NCBI GenBank assembly: GCA_005503215.1
Contig: SCNS01000017.1
Span: forward strand, 48,301 to 112,300
Direction of reading: 5' to 3'
Origin: Sphingomonadaceae bacterium 3R27C6
GTDB taxonomy: Bacteria > Pseudomonadota > Alphaproteobacteria > Sphingomonadales > Sphingomonadaceae
Length of the DNA stretch: 64,000 nt
This document shows, piece after piece, positions 38,555-48,259 of the stretch; position 1 is the first letter of the stretch; each line of letters opens with the position of its first letter. Below the pieces are notes generated by a model that worked only from the letters and a program-made list of their open reading frames with translations, did no database searches and was not told the origin of the DNA. The position numbers and the translations under genes are program-made.

Positions 38555-39205
38555 TCAAATCGACTGCCCGGTCTTCGCCCAGTCGGCGAGGAAGCCTTCG
38601 ATGCCCTTTTCGGTCAGGATATGCTTGAACAGCCCCTTGATCACCGACGGCGGCGCGGTCATCACGTCGGCGCCGATCTTGGCGGCTTCGAGCACATGGA
38701 TGCCGTGGCGGACGCTCGCGACGAGGATTTCGGTCTCATAGCCGTAATTGTCGTAGATGAGGCGGATGTCGGAGATGAGCTGCATCCCGTCGAAGCCATT
38801 GTCGTCGTGACGGCCGACGAAGGGCGAGACGAAGGTCGCGCCGGCCTTGGCGGCGAGCAAAGCCTGCGCCGCCGAGAAGCAGAGCGTGACGTTGACCATC
38901 GTGCCGTCGCCGGTCAGCGCCTTGCACGTCTTGAGGCCGTCGATCGTCAGTGGCACCTTGATGCAGACGTTCGGCGCGATCTTGCGAAGAATCTCGGCCT
39001 CTTTCATCATCGCCTGATGGTCGAGCGCGACGACTTCGGCCGACACGGGGCCGGTGGTCAACGCGCAGATTTCCTTCGTGACTTCCTTGAAGTCGCGGCC
39101 GGACTTGGCGATCAGCGAGGGGTTGGTGGTGACGCCGTCGAGGAGGCCGGTTGCGGCGAGCTCCTTGATATCGGCGATTTCGGCGGTGTCGGCGAAGAAT
39201 TTCAT
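38555..39205 (-). CDS. tal: Transaldolase (small, fructose-6-phosphate aldolase-like)
   Basis: A 216-residue member of the short TalC/FSA subfamily acting in the pentose phosphate pathway. The Schiff-base lysine is Lys83 in NVCIKVPLT. The fold opens [16 protein letters not shown] and [13 protein letters not shown], and later blocks are [29 protein letters not shown] and EILVASVRH. Full length. Transaldolase rather than fructose-6-phosphate aldolase is the usual call for alphaproteobacterial copies, but the two cannot be parted by eye. Divergent from radA. Confidence 0.93.
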   Translation of the reverse strand: MKFFADTAEIADIKELAATGLLDGVTTNPSLIAKSGRDFKEVTKEICALTTGPVSAEVVALDHQAMMKEAEILRKIAPNVCIKVPLTIDGLKTCKALTGDGTMVNVTLCFSAAQALLAAKAGATFVSPFVGRHDDNGFDGMQLISDIRLIYDNYGYETEILVASVRHGIHVLEAAKIGADVMTAPPSVIKGLFKHILTEKGIEGFLADWAKTGQSI

Positions 39206-39339
39206 GGCGCGGGGCTTTCCTGTGGGAAGGTGATTCGGGTGTTGCTGCTCCCCTAGAGCAACGCGCGCACAAAATGAACCGTCGCTACGAGATTGGGAAA
39301 GGGCTGGCGTTCCATCTTTGTTCCGATTATGCGAGCCGC

Positions 39340-40701
39340 ATGGCCAAAGCGAAACGTCAATATGTCTGCCAGAATTGCGGCTCCGCCACCTATCGCTGGC
39401 AAGGGCAATGCGCCGATTGCGGTGAGTGGAACACGCTGGTCGAGGAGGCTGCCGAAACGGTGTTTTCGGCCAAGCACGACCTCAGCCGCGGCGGGCGGAC
39501 GCTCGCGCTCGAAACGCTCGATGCCGAGAGCAAGATGCCCGACCGCATGCTGTGCGGGATCGCCGAATTCGATCGCGCGCTGGGCGGCGGTTTCGTCGCG
39601 GGGTCGGCGACGCTGATCGGCGGCGATCCGGGGATCGGCAAGTCGACGCTGCTGCTGCAGGCGGCGGGACGGCTCGCGAAAGCGGGCAAGTCGGTCGTGT
39701 ATATCAGCGGCGAGGAAGCCGCGGCGCAGGTGCGGCTGCGCGCGCAGCGGCTCGGGCTCGGCGATGCACCGGTGGCGCTCGCCAGCGCGACGTCGGTGCG
39801 CGACATCCTTGCGACGCTCGACAAGCAGACCGCCGATTTTGTCGTGATCGATTCGATCCAGACGATGCACAGCGACCTGATCGACAGCGCGCCGGGGACG
39901 GTGAGCCAGGTGCGTGCGAGCGCGCAGGAACTGATCCGCTATGCCAAGGACAGCGATGCCGCGATCGTGCTCGTCGGACATGTGACGAAGGACGGGACGA
40001 TCGCGGGTCCGCGCGTGCTCGAACATATGGTCGACACGGTGCTGGCGTTCGAGGGCGAGCGCAGCCACCAATATCGTATCCTGCGCGCGGTGAAGAATCG
40101 CTTTGGCGGCACCGACGAGATCGGGGTGTTCGCGATGGGCGAGGAAGGGCTGGGCGAGGTGTCGAACCCGTCGAGCCTGTTCCTGACCGATCGCAGCCGC
40201 GATGTACCGGGGTCGGTGGTGTTCCCGGCATTGGAAGGCACGCGCCCGGTGCTGGTCGAGGTGCAGGCGCTGACCGTGCGGCTGGCGAGCGGCGCGACGC
40301 CGCGCCGCGCGGTCGTCGGCTGGGACAGCGGGCGGCTCGCGATGGTGCTCGCGGTGCTGGAGGCGCGCTGCGGGCTCCAGATGGGCGCCGCCGAAGTCTA
40401 TCTCAACATCGCGGGCGGCTACCGGCTCACCGATCCCGCCGCCGACCTTGCGGTCGCTGCGGCGCTGATCTCGGCATTCAGCGAGCGGCCGGTGCCCGCC
40501 GATGCGATCGTATTCGGCGAGCTGTCGCTGTCGGGCGAGGTGCGGCAGGTTTCGCACGACGGGCTGCGGCTGCGCGAAGCGGCGAAGCTCGGTTTTTCGC
40601 GCGGCTGGGGGCCGACGGGCATGAAAGCGGTCGGCGGGATTTCGGTCACGGGTTTCGGCCGCCTCGGCGAACTCGTTGACCTGATGCTCGGGCGCGACTA
40701 G
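39340..40701 (+). CDS. radA: DNA repair protein RadA
   Basis: A 453-residue RecA-like branch-migration helicase. An N-terminal zinc finger ([18 protein letters not shown]) leads to the Walker [11 protein letters not shown] near residues 94-103. The RadA-specific motif [13 protein letters not shown] is present, and a C-terminal Lon-like domain has [20 protein letters not shown]. The ATG at 39340 is favoured over an upstream in-frame ATG at 39274 because family members start a few residues before the zinc finger. First of a rightward run into the CvpA gene. Confidence 0.95.
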   Translation: MAKAKRQYVCQNCGSATYRWQGQCADCGEWNTLVEEAAETVFSAKHDLSRGGRTLALETLDAESKMPDRMLCGIAEFDRALGGGFVAGSATLIGGDPGIGKSTLLLQAAGRLAKAGKSVVYISGEEAAAQVRLRAQRLGLGDAPVALASATSVRDILATLDKQTADFVVIDSIQTMHSDLIDSAPGTVSQVRASAQELIRYAKDSDAAIVLVGHVTKDGTIAGPRVLEHMVDTVLAFEGERSHQYRILRAVKNRFGGTDEIGVFAMGEEGLGEVSNPSSLFLTDRSRDVPGSVVFPALEGTRPVLVEVQALTVRLASGATPRRAVVGWDSGRLAMVLAVLEARCGLQMGAAEVYLNIAGGYRLTDPAADLAVAAALISAFSERPVPADAIVFGELSLSGEVRQVSHDGLRLREAAKLGFSRGWGPTGMKAVGGISVTGFGRLGELVDLMLGRD

Positions 40702-40711
40702 CGACCGGCCT

Positions 40712-41251
40712 ATGGGAAGTCTGACGGCTCTGGATATCGTCGTGCTGGTGCTGGTTGGCGGCGGCGCGGTGCTCGGTTTTTCGCGCGGCCTGGTGCAGGA
40801 GGTGACGACGCTGCTCGCCTGGATTTTGGCGATCGCGGCGGTGCGTTTCTTTCACCCGCTTGTAACCGACCTGCTCGCGGGCTGGGTCGGGACCGAGGGC
40901 GGCGCGGCGGCGCTCGCCTTCGTACTGCTCTTCGGCGGGGTGTTCGCGCTCGCCAAATGGGGGTCGCACGCGATGGGGCAGCGCAGCCGCGCGTCGTTGG
41001 TCGGCGGGTTCGACCGCGGGCTGGGCGCCGGTTTCGGCGCGGTGAAGGGCCTGCTGATCGCCTCGATCGGCTTCATGCTCGTGACACTGCTCTACGACAT
41101 CGGTTACGGCAATGCGCAGCGCCCCGCGTGGATGACCGACAGCCGTACCTATCCGGCGCTGAGCGCCACGAGTAGCGCGATGAGCAAAGTCATCGCCGCG
41201 CGCCGTGCCGAGGCGCGTGAGGCCGAAGCCGCCGGGGACGACAAGCCATGA
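40712..41251 (+). CDS. cvpA: CvpA family membrane protein
   Basis: A 179-residue inner-membrane protein with four predicted helices (LDIVVLVLVGGGAVLGFSRG, VTTLLAWILAIAAVRFF, AAALAFVLLFGGVFALAKW, GLLIASIGFMLVTLLY) and a charged C-terminal tail. CvpA was named from colicin V production but is a general envelope protein. Eleven bases after radA; its stop overlaps the next start (ATGA). Confidence 0.9.
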   Translation: MGSLTALDIVVLVLVGGGAVLGFSRGLVQEVTTLLAWILAIAAVRFFHPLVTDLLAGWVGTEGGAAALAFVLLFGGVFALAKWGSHAMGQRSRASLVGGFDRGLGAGFGAVKGLLIASIGFMLVTLLYDIGYGNAQRPAWMTDSRTYPALSATSSAMSKVIAARRAEAREAEAAGDDKP

Positions 41252-41676
41252 GCGCGCCGCTCTATAATCGCGACATATTGGCGCTGGCGGTGGCGACCGC
41301 GGAATATCTGCCGATCGCCGATGCGCGCCACCGCGTGAGCAAGCGTGCCCCGCTGTGCGGCAGCGCGATCATCCTCGATCTCGATACCGATGACGCGGGC
41401 CGGGTCACGCGCGTCGGCATGCATGTCGAGGCGTGCGCGCTGGGTCAGGCATCGGCGGCGCTGCTCGCGCGCCATGCGCCGGGGCTCGGCCTGACCGAAC
41501 TGCGCGCCGCGCGCGACGGGATCGCCAGCTGGTTCGCGGGCGCGGACGCACAGCCCGACTGGCCGGGGTTCGACCTGCTCGCACCGGCACAGGGCTATCC
41601 GGCGCGCCACGGCGCGATCCTGCTGCCCTTCGACGCCGCCATCGCGGCGCTTGAGGAGCGGGCGGCGGCGGCATGA
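41248..41676 (+). CDS. SufU/IscU-like iron-sulfur scaffold with a missing cysteine
   Basis: A 142-residue IscU/SufU-fold protein. Two of the usual cluster-binding cysteines are visible (RAPLCGSAI and VEACALGQASAAL). The third, normally in a P-x-R-x-x-C-x-x-L context near the end, is replaced in YPARHGAILLPFDAAI. It therefore may not hold a cluster in the classical way. Overlaps CvpA and the antiporter by ATGA on each side, so it is translated in that operon. Similar degenerate forms occur across sphingomonads. Confidence 0.75.
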   Translation: MSAPLYNRDILALAVATAEYLPIADARHRVSKRAPLCGSAIILDLDTDDAGRVTRVGMHVEACALGQASAALLARHAPGLGLTELRAARDGIASWFAGADAQPDWPGFDLLAPAQGYPARHGAILLPFDAAIAALEERAAAA

Positions 41677-43580
41677 ATTTGCTCGCGCTCACCGCGGCAG
41701 CCTCGGAGGCGGCCGGAAAGGTGGCCGAAACCGCGACCGACACCGCGCTGGTCGAAGGCGCGATCCTGCTCGGCGTCGCGACCTTGTTCGTACTGATCTT
41801 TCGCCGGCTCGGGCTCGGCGCGGTGCTCGGATATCTGATCGCGGGGGCGATCGTCGGGCCGCACGGGCTCGGGCTGGTCGGCGGCGGCGAATCGAAGCTC
41901 GCCTTTGCCGAACTCGGCATCGCCTTCCTGCTTTTCCTCGTCGGGCTCGAACTGTCGCCGGGGCGATTGTGGCAGATGCGCCGCGTGATCTTTGGGCTCG
42001 GCATGGCGCAGGTCGTCGTGACCGGGCTCGTGCTCACCGGGCTTATCCATCTGACCTTGGGGTTCAGCCCGGCCGCCTCGCTCGCGCTCGGCCTGCCGCT
42101 CGCGCTGTCGTCGACCGCGCAGGTGCTGCCGGGGCTGAAAAGCTCGGGGCGGATCAATTCGCCCTTTGGCGAGAAAGCCTTCTCGATCCTGCTGTTCCAG
42201 GACCTCGCGATCGTGCCGATGATCACGATCGTCGCGGTGCTGTCGCGCGCGCCCGCCGATCCGTCGGCGCCGCCGGGGTGGCAAATGGCCTTCTTCACCT
42301 TGTGGGCGATCGTGGTGCTCGTGCTTGCGGGCCGCTTCGTGGTCAATCCGCTGCTCCGCATCATCGGACGTTATGGCGAGCGCGAATTGTTCGTCGTCGT
42401 CGGGCTGCTCACCATCCTTGCGAGCGCCGCGCTGATGCATAGCCTGCACCTGTCGACCGCGCTCGGCGCGTTCATCGCGGGGGTGATGCTCGCCGACTCG
42501 CCCTATCGGCACGAGATCGAATCGGACGTCGAGCCCTTCCGCCTGATCCTGCTCGGTCTCTTCTTCCTTGCGGTCGGCATGGTGCTCGATGTCGGAGCGG
42601 TGATCGAGCGGCCGTTGCTTGTCCTCTCGCTCGCGCTCGGGCTCGTGGCGGTGAAGGTCGTCGTCCTCACATTGATCGTGAAATTGTTCGGCAAGCCGTG
42701 GCCGGTGGCGCTGGGTTTAGGGCTGCTCCTCAGTCAGGGCGGCGAGTTCGGGTTCCTGCTGTTCGCGCAGGCCGCCGATGCGCTGCTGATCGATCCCGCG
42801 GCGGCGAGCCTGTTCAGCGCGGTGGTGACGCTGTCGATGGTGACGACGCCGTTCCTGATGCTCTTCGCGCGCAACTTGGAGTTTTCGCCCACCGCTGAGC
42901 CCGGCGATCTCGACGATCCGGCGGGCGCGCCGCGCGGGTCGGCGATCGTCGTCGGTTACGGACGCTTCGGCCAGATCGTGTCGCAGATGCTGCACGGCGT
43001 CGCCTGTTCGGTGACGCTGATCGACAAGAAGCCGAGCCAGATCGAGCTGTCGAGCCGCTTCGATACCAAAGTCTATTTCGGCGACGGGCTGCGCGTCGAC
43101 CTGCTCCGCCGCGCGGGCGCTGACGAGGCGCGGCTGATCATCTTTTGCATCGACGATGCCTCGGTCGATGCCGCGGCGTTGAGGCCAATCGTCGACGCAT
43201 TTCCGAATGCGAAGGTGCTGATGCGCGTCTTCGACCGCCGTCAGTTGCTCGCGGTCGAGGGGGCCGGGGTCGACGGGGTTGTCCGCGAGGTTTTTGAAAG
43301 CTCGGTCGCGATGGGCCTCACCGCGCTGCGCTATCTCGACGTCGATCCGCGCGAGATGGAAGATGTCGAGGCGACCTTGCGCCATCTCGACGAGACGCGG
43401 CTGCAGGCGCAGATCGACGAGGGCGATATTTCGGCGGGCATGGACCATCGCTTCAAACCGGGCGGCGGACGCGAGGCCGAAAGCGTGCTCGAGAAATTCC
43501 GTTTGCGGCGTCTGGCGGCGAAGGCGCTGAAAGACGATCCGAAGGACGAGGAAAGCGAGCAGGCGTCAGCGATCAGCTGA
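41673..43580 (+). CDS. CPA2 family cation/proton antiporter with TrkA-N domain
   Basis: A 635-residue KefB/KefC-like transporter: about 12-13 membrane helices (residues 20-410; GYLIAGAIVGPHGLGLV, FLLFLVGLELSP, STAQVLPGL, ALGAFIAGVMLADSPY, SQGGEFGFLLFAQA) followed by a regulatory NAD-binding domain (AIVVGYGRFGQIVSQML). It exchanges K+ or Na+ for protons. Starts within the scaffold gene stop (ATGA), and its 3' end overlaps the aroB 3' end by 15 bases in convergent orientation. Confidence 0.93.
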   Translation: MNLLALTAAASEAAGKVAETATDTALVEGAILLGVATLFVLIFRRLGLGAVLGYLIAGAIVGPHGLGLVGGGESKLAFAELGIAFLLFLVGLELSPGRLWQMRRVIFGLGMAQVVVTGLVLTGLIHLTLGFSPAASLALGLPLALSSTAQVLPGLKSSGRINSPFGEKAFSILLFQDLAIVPMITIVAVLSRAPADPSAPPGWQMAFFTLWAIVVLVLAGRFVVNPLLRIIGRYGERELFVVVGLLTILASAALMHSLHLSTALGAFIAGVMLADSPYRHEIESDVEPFRLILLGLFFLAVGMVLDVGAVIERPLLVLSLALGLVAVKVVVLTLIVKLFGKPWPVALGLGLLLSQGGEFGFLLFAQAADALLIDPAAASLFSAVVTLSMVTTPFLMLFARNLEFSPTAEPGDLDDPAGAPRGSAIVVGYGRFGQIVSQMLHGVACSVTLIDKKPSQIELSSRFDTKVYFGDGLRVDLLRRAGADEARLIIFCIDDASVDAAALRPIVDAFPNAKVLMRVFDRRQLLAVEGAGVDGVVREVFESSVAMGLTALRYLDVDPREMEDVEATLRHLDETRLQAQIDEGDISAGMDHRFKPGGGREAESVLEKFRLRRLAAKALKDDPKDEESEQASAIS

Positions 43581-44678
43581 CGCGTCGCCGTCGAGGAACG
43601 CCGCGACGGCATCGAGACCATAGTCTTCGGTGACGAAGCTCTGTCCGATACCGCGGGTCAGGATCAGCGGCAGCTTGCCGCCGCGCACTTTTTTGTCGTG
43701 CGCCATATGCCCTGCGAGCGTCGCGCCGTCGGTATTGACGCCTGCGCTGGCGAGGCTGTGCGGCAGGTCGACGCTGGCGAGATGCGCGCGCACGCGTTCG
43801 GCGTCGGCCGCGGAGCAGAGGCCGTTCGCGGCCGAGAATTGATGCGCGAGGACCATGCCCGCCGCGACCGCTTCGCCATGGAGCAGCCGGTCCGAATAGC
43901 CCGTTTCTGCCTCGAGCGCGTGGCCGAAGCTGTGGCCGAGGTTGAGCAGCGCGCGAATGTCCTGCGTCTCGCGCTCGTCGGCGGCGACGATGCGCGCCTT
44001 GGCAGCGACGCTGTGCGCGATGGCCTTATGGCGCGCCGCGCTGTCGCCCGCGAGCAGCGCCGCGCCATGCTCTTCGCACCAGGCGAAGAAATCGGCGTCG
44101 TCGATCAGGCCATATTTGACGACTTCGGCATAGCCGGCGCCGAGTTCGCGGCGCGGCAGCGTTTCGAGCGTCGTCGGGTCGATCACGACCAAGGCGGGCT
44201 GGTGGAAGGCGCCGATCAGATTCTTGCCCGCGGGCACGTTGATCGCGGTCTTGCCGCCGACGCTGCTGTCGACCTGCGCCAGCAAGGTCGTGGGCACCTG
44301 GATGAAGTTGCAGCCGCGTTTGACGATGCTGCACGCGAAGCCGACGAGGTCGCCGATCACGCCGCCGCCAAGCGCGATGACATGGTCGCCGCGCTCGACG
44401 CCTTCGCCGATCAACCATTCAGTCAGCCGCGCGAGGCCGGCCCAGCTCTTCGTGCCTTCACCCGGATCGAGCACGAACGAGGAGAAGGAGATGTTCGCCA
44501 TCGCGAGCGAGGTGCCGAGCGCGGTCAGATAATGGTCGGCGACGTGGGTGTCGGTGACGATCATCGTGCGCGGGCGTTTCAGCAGCGGCGCGACATGATC
44601 GCCGATGTCGCGGATCAGCCCGTCGCCGATCAATATCGGATAGCTGCGGCTGCCCAATTCGACGATCAGGCTTTCCAT
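43566..44678 (-). CDS. aroB: 3-dehydroquinate synthase
   Basis: A 370-residue enzyme of the shikimate pathway turning DAHP into 3-dehydroquinate with NAD and a metal ion. Conserved blocks are VIALGGGVIGDLVGFACSIVKRG, VPTTLLAQVDSSVGGKTAIN, GKNLIGAFHQP and the metal histidines in LLNLGHSFGHALE and LLHGEAVAAGM. The start at 44678 lies 13 bases inside the aroK 3' end, so the two pathway genes are coupled. Confidence 0.96.
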   Translation of the reverse strand: MESLIVELGSRSYPILIGDGLIRDIGDHVAPLLKRPRTMIVTDTHVADHYLTALGTSLAMANISFSSFVLDPGEGTKSWAGLARLTEWLIGEGVERGDHVIALGGGVIGDLVGFACSIVKRGCNFIQVPTTLLAQVDSSVGGKTAINVPAGKNLIGAFHQPALVVIDPTTLETLPRRELGAGYAEVVKYGLIDDADFFAWCEEHGAALLAGDSAARHKAIAHSVAAKARIVAADERETQDIRALLNLGHSFGHALEAETGYSDRLLHGEAVAAGMVLAHQFSAANGLCSAADAERVRAHLASVDLPHSLASAGVNTDGATLAGHMAHDKKVRGGKLPLILTRGIGQSFVTEDYGLDAVAAFLDGDASADR

Positions 44679-45244
44679 TTCGGATCTTCCCACTTTGACA
44701 GGGCCTCCAGGATCGCGCGCACCGTATGGTCGTGCGGCGTGCTCGCCGAACTGACGCGAATATGCGCCTCGGCATAGATGGGATTGCGGACCGCTGCCAG
44801 TTCGCGCAGCACCTCGCCGGGGTCGCGGTTCTTGAGCAGCGGGCGATGGCTGCGGCGGCCGACGCGTTCGACGAGCGTTGCGATATCGGCGTCGAGCCAG
44901 ATGCAAAGGCTACCCTGCAGGATCAGGGCGCGCGTCTCTTCGTTGACAAAGGCGCCGCCGCCGGTCGCCAGCACCATCGGCTTTTCGCCCAGCAGGCGCG
45001 AAATCACGCGGCGTTCGCCGTCGCGAAAATGCGCCTCGCCGAAACGCGCGAAAATATCGGAGATCGTCATGCCGGCGGCGCGTTCGATTTCGTCGTCGGC
45101 GTCGGCGAAGCGCATGCCGAGGCGCTGCGCGAGGCGGCGGCCAATCGTCGATTTCCCCGACCCCATCAGCCCGACGAGCACGATCGACCGGTCGCGGATC
45201 GAAGCGGGGACGGCTGGAGCCGGGCTTTTCGGGTTTCGCGACAT
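44666..45244 (-). CDS. aroK: Shikimate kinase
   Basis: A 192-residue kinase phosphorylating shikimate at the 3-hydroxyl. The P-loop GLMGSGKST is at residues 25-33. FADADDEIERAAG contains the substrate Asp, FRDGERRVI the substrate Arg, and ATGGGAF the glycine-rich loop; the lid Arg is in RSHRPLL. Upstream of aroB with 13 bases of overlap. Divergent from the small membrane protein gene at 45328. Confidence 0.95.
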   Translation of the reverse strand: MSRNPKSPAPAVPASIRDRSIVLVGLMGSGKSTIGRRLAQRLGMRFADADDEIERAAGMTISDIFARFGEAHFRDGERRVISRLLGEKPMVLATGGGAFVNEETRALILQGSLCIWLDADIATLVERVGRRSHRPLLKNRDPGEVLRELAAVRNPIYAEAHIRVSSASTPHDHTVRAILEALSKWEDPKWKA

Positions 45245-45327
45245 GGTGCGCGCGGCTATACCGAAGGGACCGCGCGGAACAATGGTTTTGCTACGGTTCA
45301 AATGAGACGAACGGCAGGCATTGGATA

Positions 45328-45498
45328 TTGCGCGCGCGGGGCAGATCGGGAAAGAGCCGCTGGATTGCACGATTGATCGTGCTGGCGCTGGTGCTGGTGG
45401 CGTTCTTCCTGTTCCTGCTGTTCCTTGGCCGGCCGATCGAGCCGCGAATGATTGAGGTGGACGTGACAGACAAGATTGCCGAAAGCGCTCCACGATGA
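45328..45498 (+). CDS. Small single-pass membrane protein
   Basis: A 56-residue frame starting at TTG: basic N-terminus (RARGRSGKSRWIARL), one hydrophobic helix (IVLALVLVAFFLFLLFLG), then a short charged tail (EPRMIEVDVTDKIAESAPR). Its stop overlaps the next gene's ATG (ATGA), which supports translation. The start is uncertain, as TTG at 45328 has only a weak AGG upstream. No family recognised; possibly a partner of the exported protein that follows. Confidence 0.5.
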   Translation: MRARGRSGKSRWIARLIVLALVLVAFFLFLLFLGRPIEPRMIEVDVTDKIAESAPR

Positions 45499-47312
45499 AG
45501 ATGAAAACGCTTTCGCTGACGCTGGGCCTGTCGGGCACCGCGCTCGCCGCGGCGCTGGTCTTGCCCGCGCTCGCACAGGAATCGCTGCTGCCCGAAGGCT
45601 TTGGCAACCCCGCCGAGACGCCCGCGCCGCGTCCGACCCCCACGCCGTCGCCGACCGCGACGCCAACCCCGGGTTCGCCGCCAGTCAACGGCACGGCTCC
45701 GCCGCCTGTCGCGCCGACGGTCGGAACCACGAGCGCGAGCGCATCCGCCGAAACCGGCGAAGAGGGTGAGGACGGCGAAGAAGTCGAATCGGGCGGTCTG
45801 AAATACGACCTGCCGCCGGGCGCGCGCCGCCTGCTGACGCGTATCGGGCCGCTGACGCCCGAAACGGGCGGGCTTGCGCCCGATGCGTTCGGCGTGCGCG
45901 GCCAATATGCCGCTGCGATCATGGGCAAGACGAACGGCCAGTTCGCATCGCGTTGGGGGCAGATCCTGCTTCGCCGCTCGCTCGCGTCGGCGATCGACAC
46001 CCCCGACACGATCAACGGCGCCGATCTCGCCGCCGCTCGCACGGCGCTGCTGCTGCGCATGGGCGAATCGATCATAGCGCGCCGGATCGTCCAGTCGGTC
46101 GACTATGACCGTGCGAGCCCGCGCCTCGTCGCCGCGGCGCAGCAAACCTATCTCGCCAACGCCGATCCGGCTGGCATGTGCCCCTATGTCCCCGCAGGCC
46201 TCGCGCATGGCGACGAGCAGGCATGGCGGCTGTCGTCGGCGATCTGTTCGGGGCTGTCGGGCGAAGCCGGGCCCGCGGGCTGGGCGATCGGCCGCGTGCG
46301 GTCGAGCGGCAAGATTTCGAACTTCGACATATTGCTCACCGAACGCGTGCTTGGCGCGACGGGCGCCGGGCGCCGCTCGACGACGATCGAGTGGGACAAT
46401 ATCGACCGGCTGACGAGCTGGCGTTTCGGCATGGCGACCGCGACCGCGATCCCGGTGCCCGAGGCGCTGCGCACCGCGGCCCCGTCCAATATCAAGAGCT
46501 GGACGGTGCTCGCGCCGATGACCGACATGGCAAGCCGCATCGCGGCCGCGCCCGAAGCGGCCGCGCGCGGTGTGCTGTCGAGCGAAGCCTATGTGTCGCT
46601 GCTGAGCGCCGCGGCGAGCGAAGAAGAGCCCGCCGAGGCGATCGTGACGCAGACCGATCAGCTGCGCGGTGCGTTTCGCCTCGCGGCCGGCGCCGACCGC
46701 TACGCGGCGATGCAGCAGCTGTGGGGCACGGGCGGCACGCCGACGCAAAGCTATGCCGCGATGGTCGCGACCGCACGCGCCGCTGCGGCCTTGCCGGTGA
46801 ATACCGACGTGGGCGGTGATCCCTGGCAGCTTTTGGGGTCGATGCTCGCGGGCGGATATGACGAAAATGCGATCGCGTGGGTCCCGACCGTTTCGGTGGG
46901 CAGCCGCGCATGGGGCGTGCTCGCGGTGGGGTCGCCGCGCCCGCTTACGGGCATGAGCGCGGGCGCCGTCGGCCAGTTTGCCGGCGACGACGACAGCGCC
47001 GATACGCTGCGATCGAAATTCCTGCTCGCGGGTCTCGCCGGCCTCGGGCGGCTCGATGCGAATGCGGTGGCGTCGGCGGCGAGCGACCTCGAGGTCGATC
47101 TGGGCAAGCAGACGCGCTGGTCGCGGGCGATCATGGCGGCGGCCGAACGCCGCGAGCCCGGCATGGTCGCGCTTCTCGCGGCGGCGGGGATGCAAGGCGA
47201 ATGGTCGGAAGTCCCGCCCTATCATCTCTATTATATCGTCCGCGCGCTGCGCGACGTGGGGCTCGCTCCCGAAGCGCGGATGATCGCGGCCGAAGCGCTG
47301 GTGCGTGTCTGA
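45495..47312 (+). CDS. Exported hypothetical protein with Pro/Thr-rich linker
   Basis: A 605-residue protein: signal peptide (LSLTLGLSGTALAAALVLPALA), a Pro/Thr/Ala-rich stretch (about 40-80, RPTPTPSPTATPTPGSPP), an acidic segment (EEGEDGEEVESG), then about 500 residues of alpha-helical character without a recognised catalytic motif. Similar sphingomonad proteins are sometimes named antifreeze glycopeptide polyprotein because of the linker; that name is not functional evidence. Precedes xerD by 26 bases, so may be co-transcribed. Confidence 0.75.
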   Translation: MKMKTLSLTLGLSGTALAAALVLPALAQESLLPEGFGNPAETPAPRPTPTPSPTATPTPGSPPVNGTAPPPVAPTVGTTSASASAETGEEGEDGEEVESGGLKYDLPPGARRLLTRIGPLTPETGGLAPDAFGVRGQYAAAIMGKTNGQFASRWGQILLRRSLASAIDTPDTINGADLAAARTALLLRMGESIIARRIVQSVDYDRASPRLVAAAQQTYLANADPAGMCPYVPAGLAHGDEQAWRLSSAICSGLSGEAGPAGWAIGRVRSSGKISNFDILLTERVLGATGAGRRSTTIEWDNIDRLTSWRFGMATATAIPVPEALRTAAPSNIKSWTVLAPMTDMASRIAAAPEAAARGVLSSEAYVSLLSAAASEEEPAEAIVTQTDQLRGAFRLAAGADRYAAMQQLWGTGGTPTQSYAAMVATARAAAALPVNTDVGGDPWQLLGSMLAGGYDENAIAWVPTVSVGSRAWGVLAVGSPRPLTGMSAGAVGQFAGDDDSADTLRSKFLLAGLAGLGRLDANAVASAASDLEVDLGKQTRWSRAIMAAAERREPGMVALLAAAGMQGEWSEVPPYHLYYIVRALRDVGLAPEARMIAAEALVRV

Positions 47313-47338
47313 GCGCATAAAGCTGCCGGACATCGGCG

Positions 47339-48250
47339 ATGTCTGACGCGGGGCTCATCGACCGTTTCCTCGAAATGATGGCGGCCGAGCGCGGTGCCTC
47401 GCGGAATACACTGGCCGCCTATCGCCGCGATCTGGAGCAGGCGGCCGAGTGGGTGCAGGGCCGGCTCGTCGACGCCGATGCGGCGGCGCTGCGCAAATTG
47501 ATGGCGGATTATCAGTCGCTTGCGGCAAGCAGCGCGGCGCGCAAATTGTCGGCGCTGCGCCAGTTTTTCGCCTTCTTGCTCGATGAAGGCGAGCGGGCGG
47601 ACAATCCGGCGCTCGATATCGCGCGGCCCGCGACGCGTCGGCCGCTCCCGCGCATCCTGACCCACGCGCATGTCGAGCGCCTGTTCGATCAGGCCGAGGA
47701 GGAAGCGGCGGGAGAAGCGCCGCCCTCCGCGGCGGTGCGGATGCTGCTGCTGCTCGAACTTCTTTATGGTTCGGGCCTGCGCGCCAGCGAGCTGGTGTCG
47801 CTGCCCCGCCGCGCGATGGCCGGCGAGCGCGAATTTCTGATCATCCGCGGGAAAGGCGACAAGGAGCGGCTGGTTCCGCTGTCCGAACGCGCGCGCACGG
47901 TGGTCGATCGCTGGCTGCCGCTCCTCGCCGATGGATCGCTCTGGCTGTTCCCGTCGGGCAAGGCGCATATCTCGCGCGTGCGGCTGTTCCAGATGCTGCG
48001 CGACCTTGCCGCGCGGGCGGGGGTCGACCCAACCGCGATCAGCCCGCATGTGCTGCGCCATGCGTTCGCCACGCATCTGCTCGAGGGCGGGGCCGATCTG
48101 CGCGCGCTGCAATTGATGCTCGGCCACGCCGATATCGCGACGACCGAAATCTACACGCATGTCGATAGCCGCCGCCTCGTCGAGCTGGTCAACAAACGGC
48201 ATCCGCTGGCGCGGATGGATGGCGTTGACCTTAAGGCGCCATCGTCCTAG
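47339..48250 (+). CDS. xerD: Tyrosine recombinase XerD
   Basis: A 303-residue tyrosine recombinase. An N-terminal SAM-like DNA-binding domain (ERGASRNTLAAYRRDL) precedes the catalytic core with the first Arg in GSGLRASELVSL, Lys in IRGKGDKERLVPL, H-x-x-R in SPHVLRHAFATHLLEGGADLR, His in MLGHADIATTEIYTHV and the nucleophilic Tyr in that last block. It resolves chromosome dimers at dif with XerC. The D class is favoured by the LLYGSGLRASELV and C-terminal pattern. Unlike the phage integrase at 54517, it is a housekeeping gene between core genes. Confidence 0.92.
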   Translation: MSDAGLIDRFLEMMAAERGASRNTLAAYRRDLEQAAEWVQGRLVDADAAALRKLMADYQSLAASSAARKLSALRQFFAFLLDEGERADNPALDIARPATRRPLPRILTHAHVERLFDQAEEEAAGEAPPSAAVRMLLLLELLYGSGLRASELVSLPRRAMAGEREFLIIRGKGDKERLVPLSERARTVVDRWLPLLADGSLWLFPSGKAHISRVRLFQMLRDLAARAGVDPTAISPHVLRHAFATHLLEGGADLRALQLMLGHADIATTEIYTHVDSRRLVELVNKRHPLARMDGVDLKAPSS

Positions 48251-48259
48251 CGACTGCGC

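Noticed and set aside
45276..45298. EcfG promoter upstream of the small membrane protein (GGAAC...GGTT)
   Set aside because: Spacing to GTT is 15 bases; two to three short of the consensus.
45291..47333. 680-codon antisense frame across the exported hypothetical protein
   Set aside because: The sense frame has a signal peptide and an overlapping upstream gene; the antisense product is Arg-rich with no domain.
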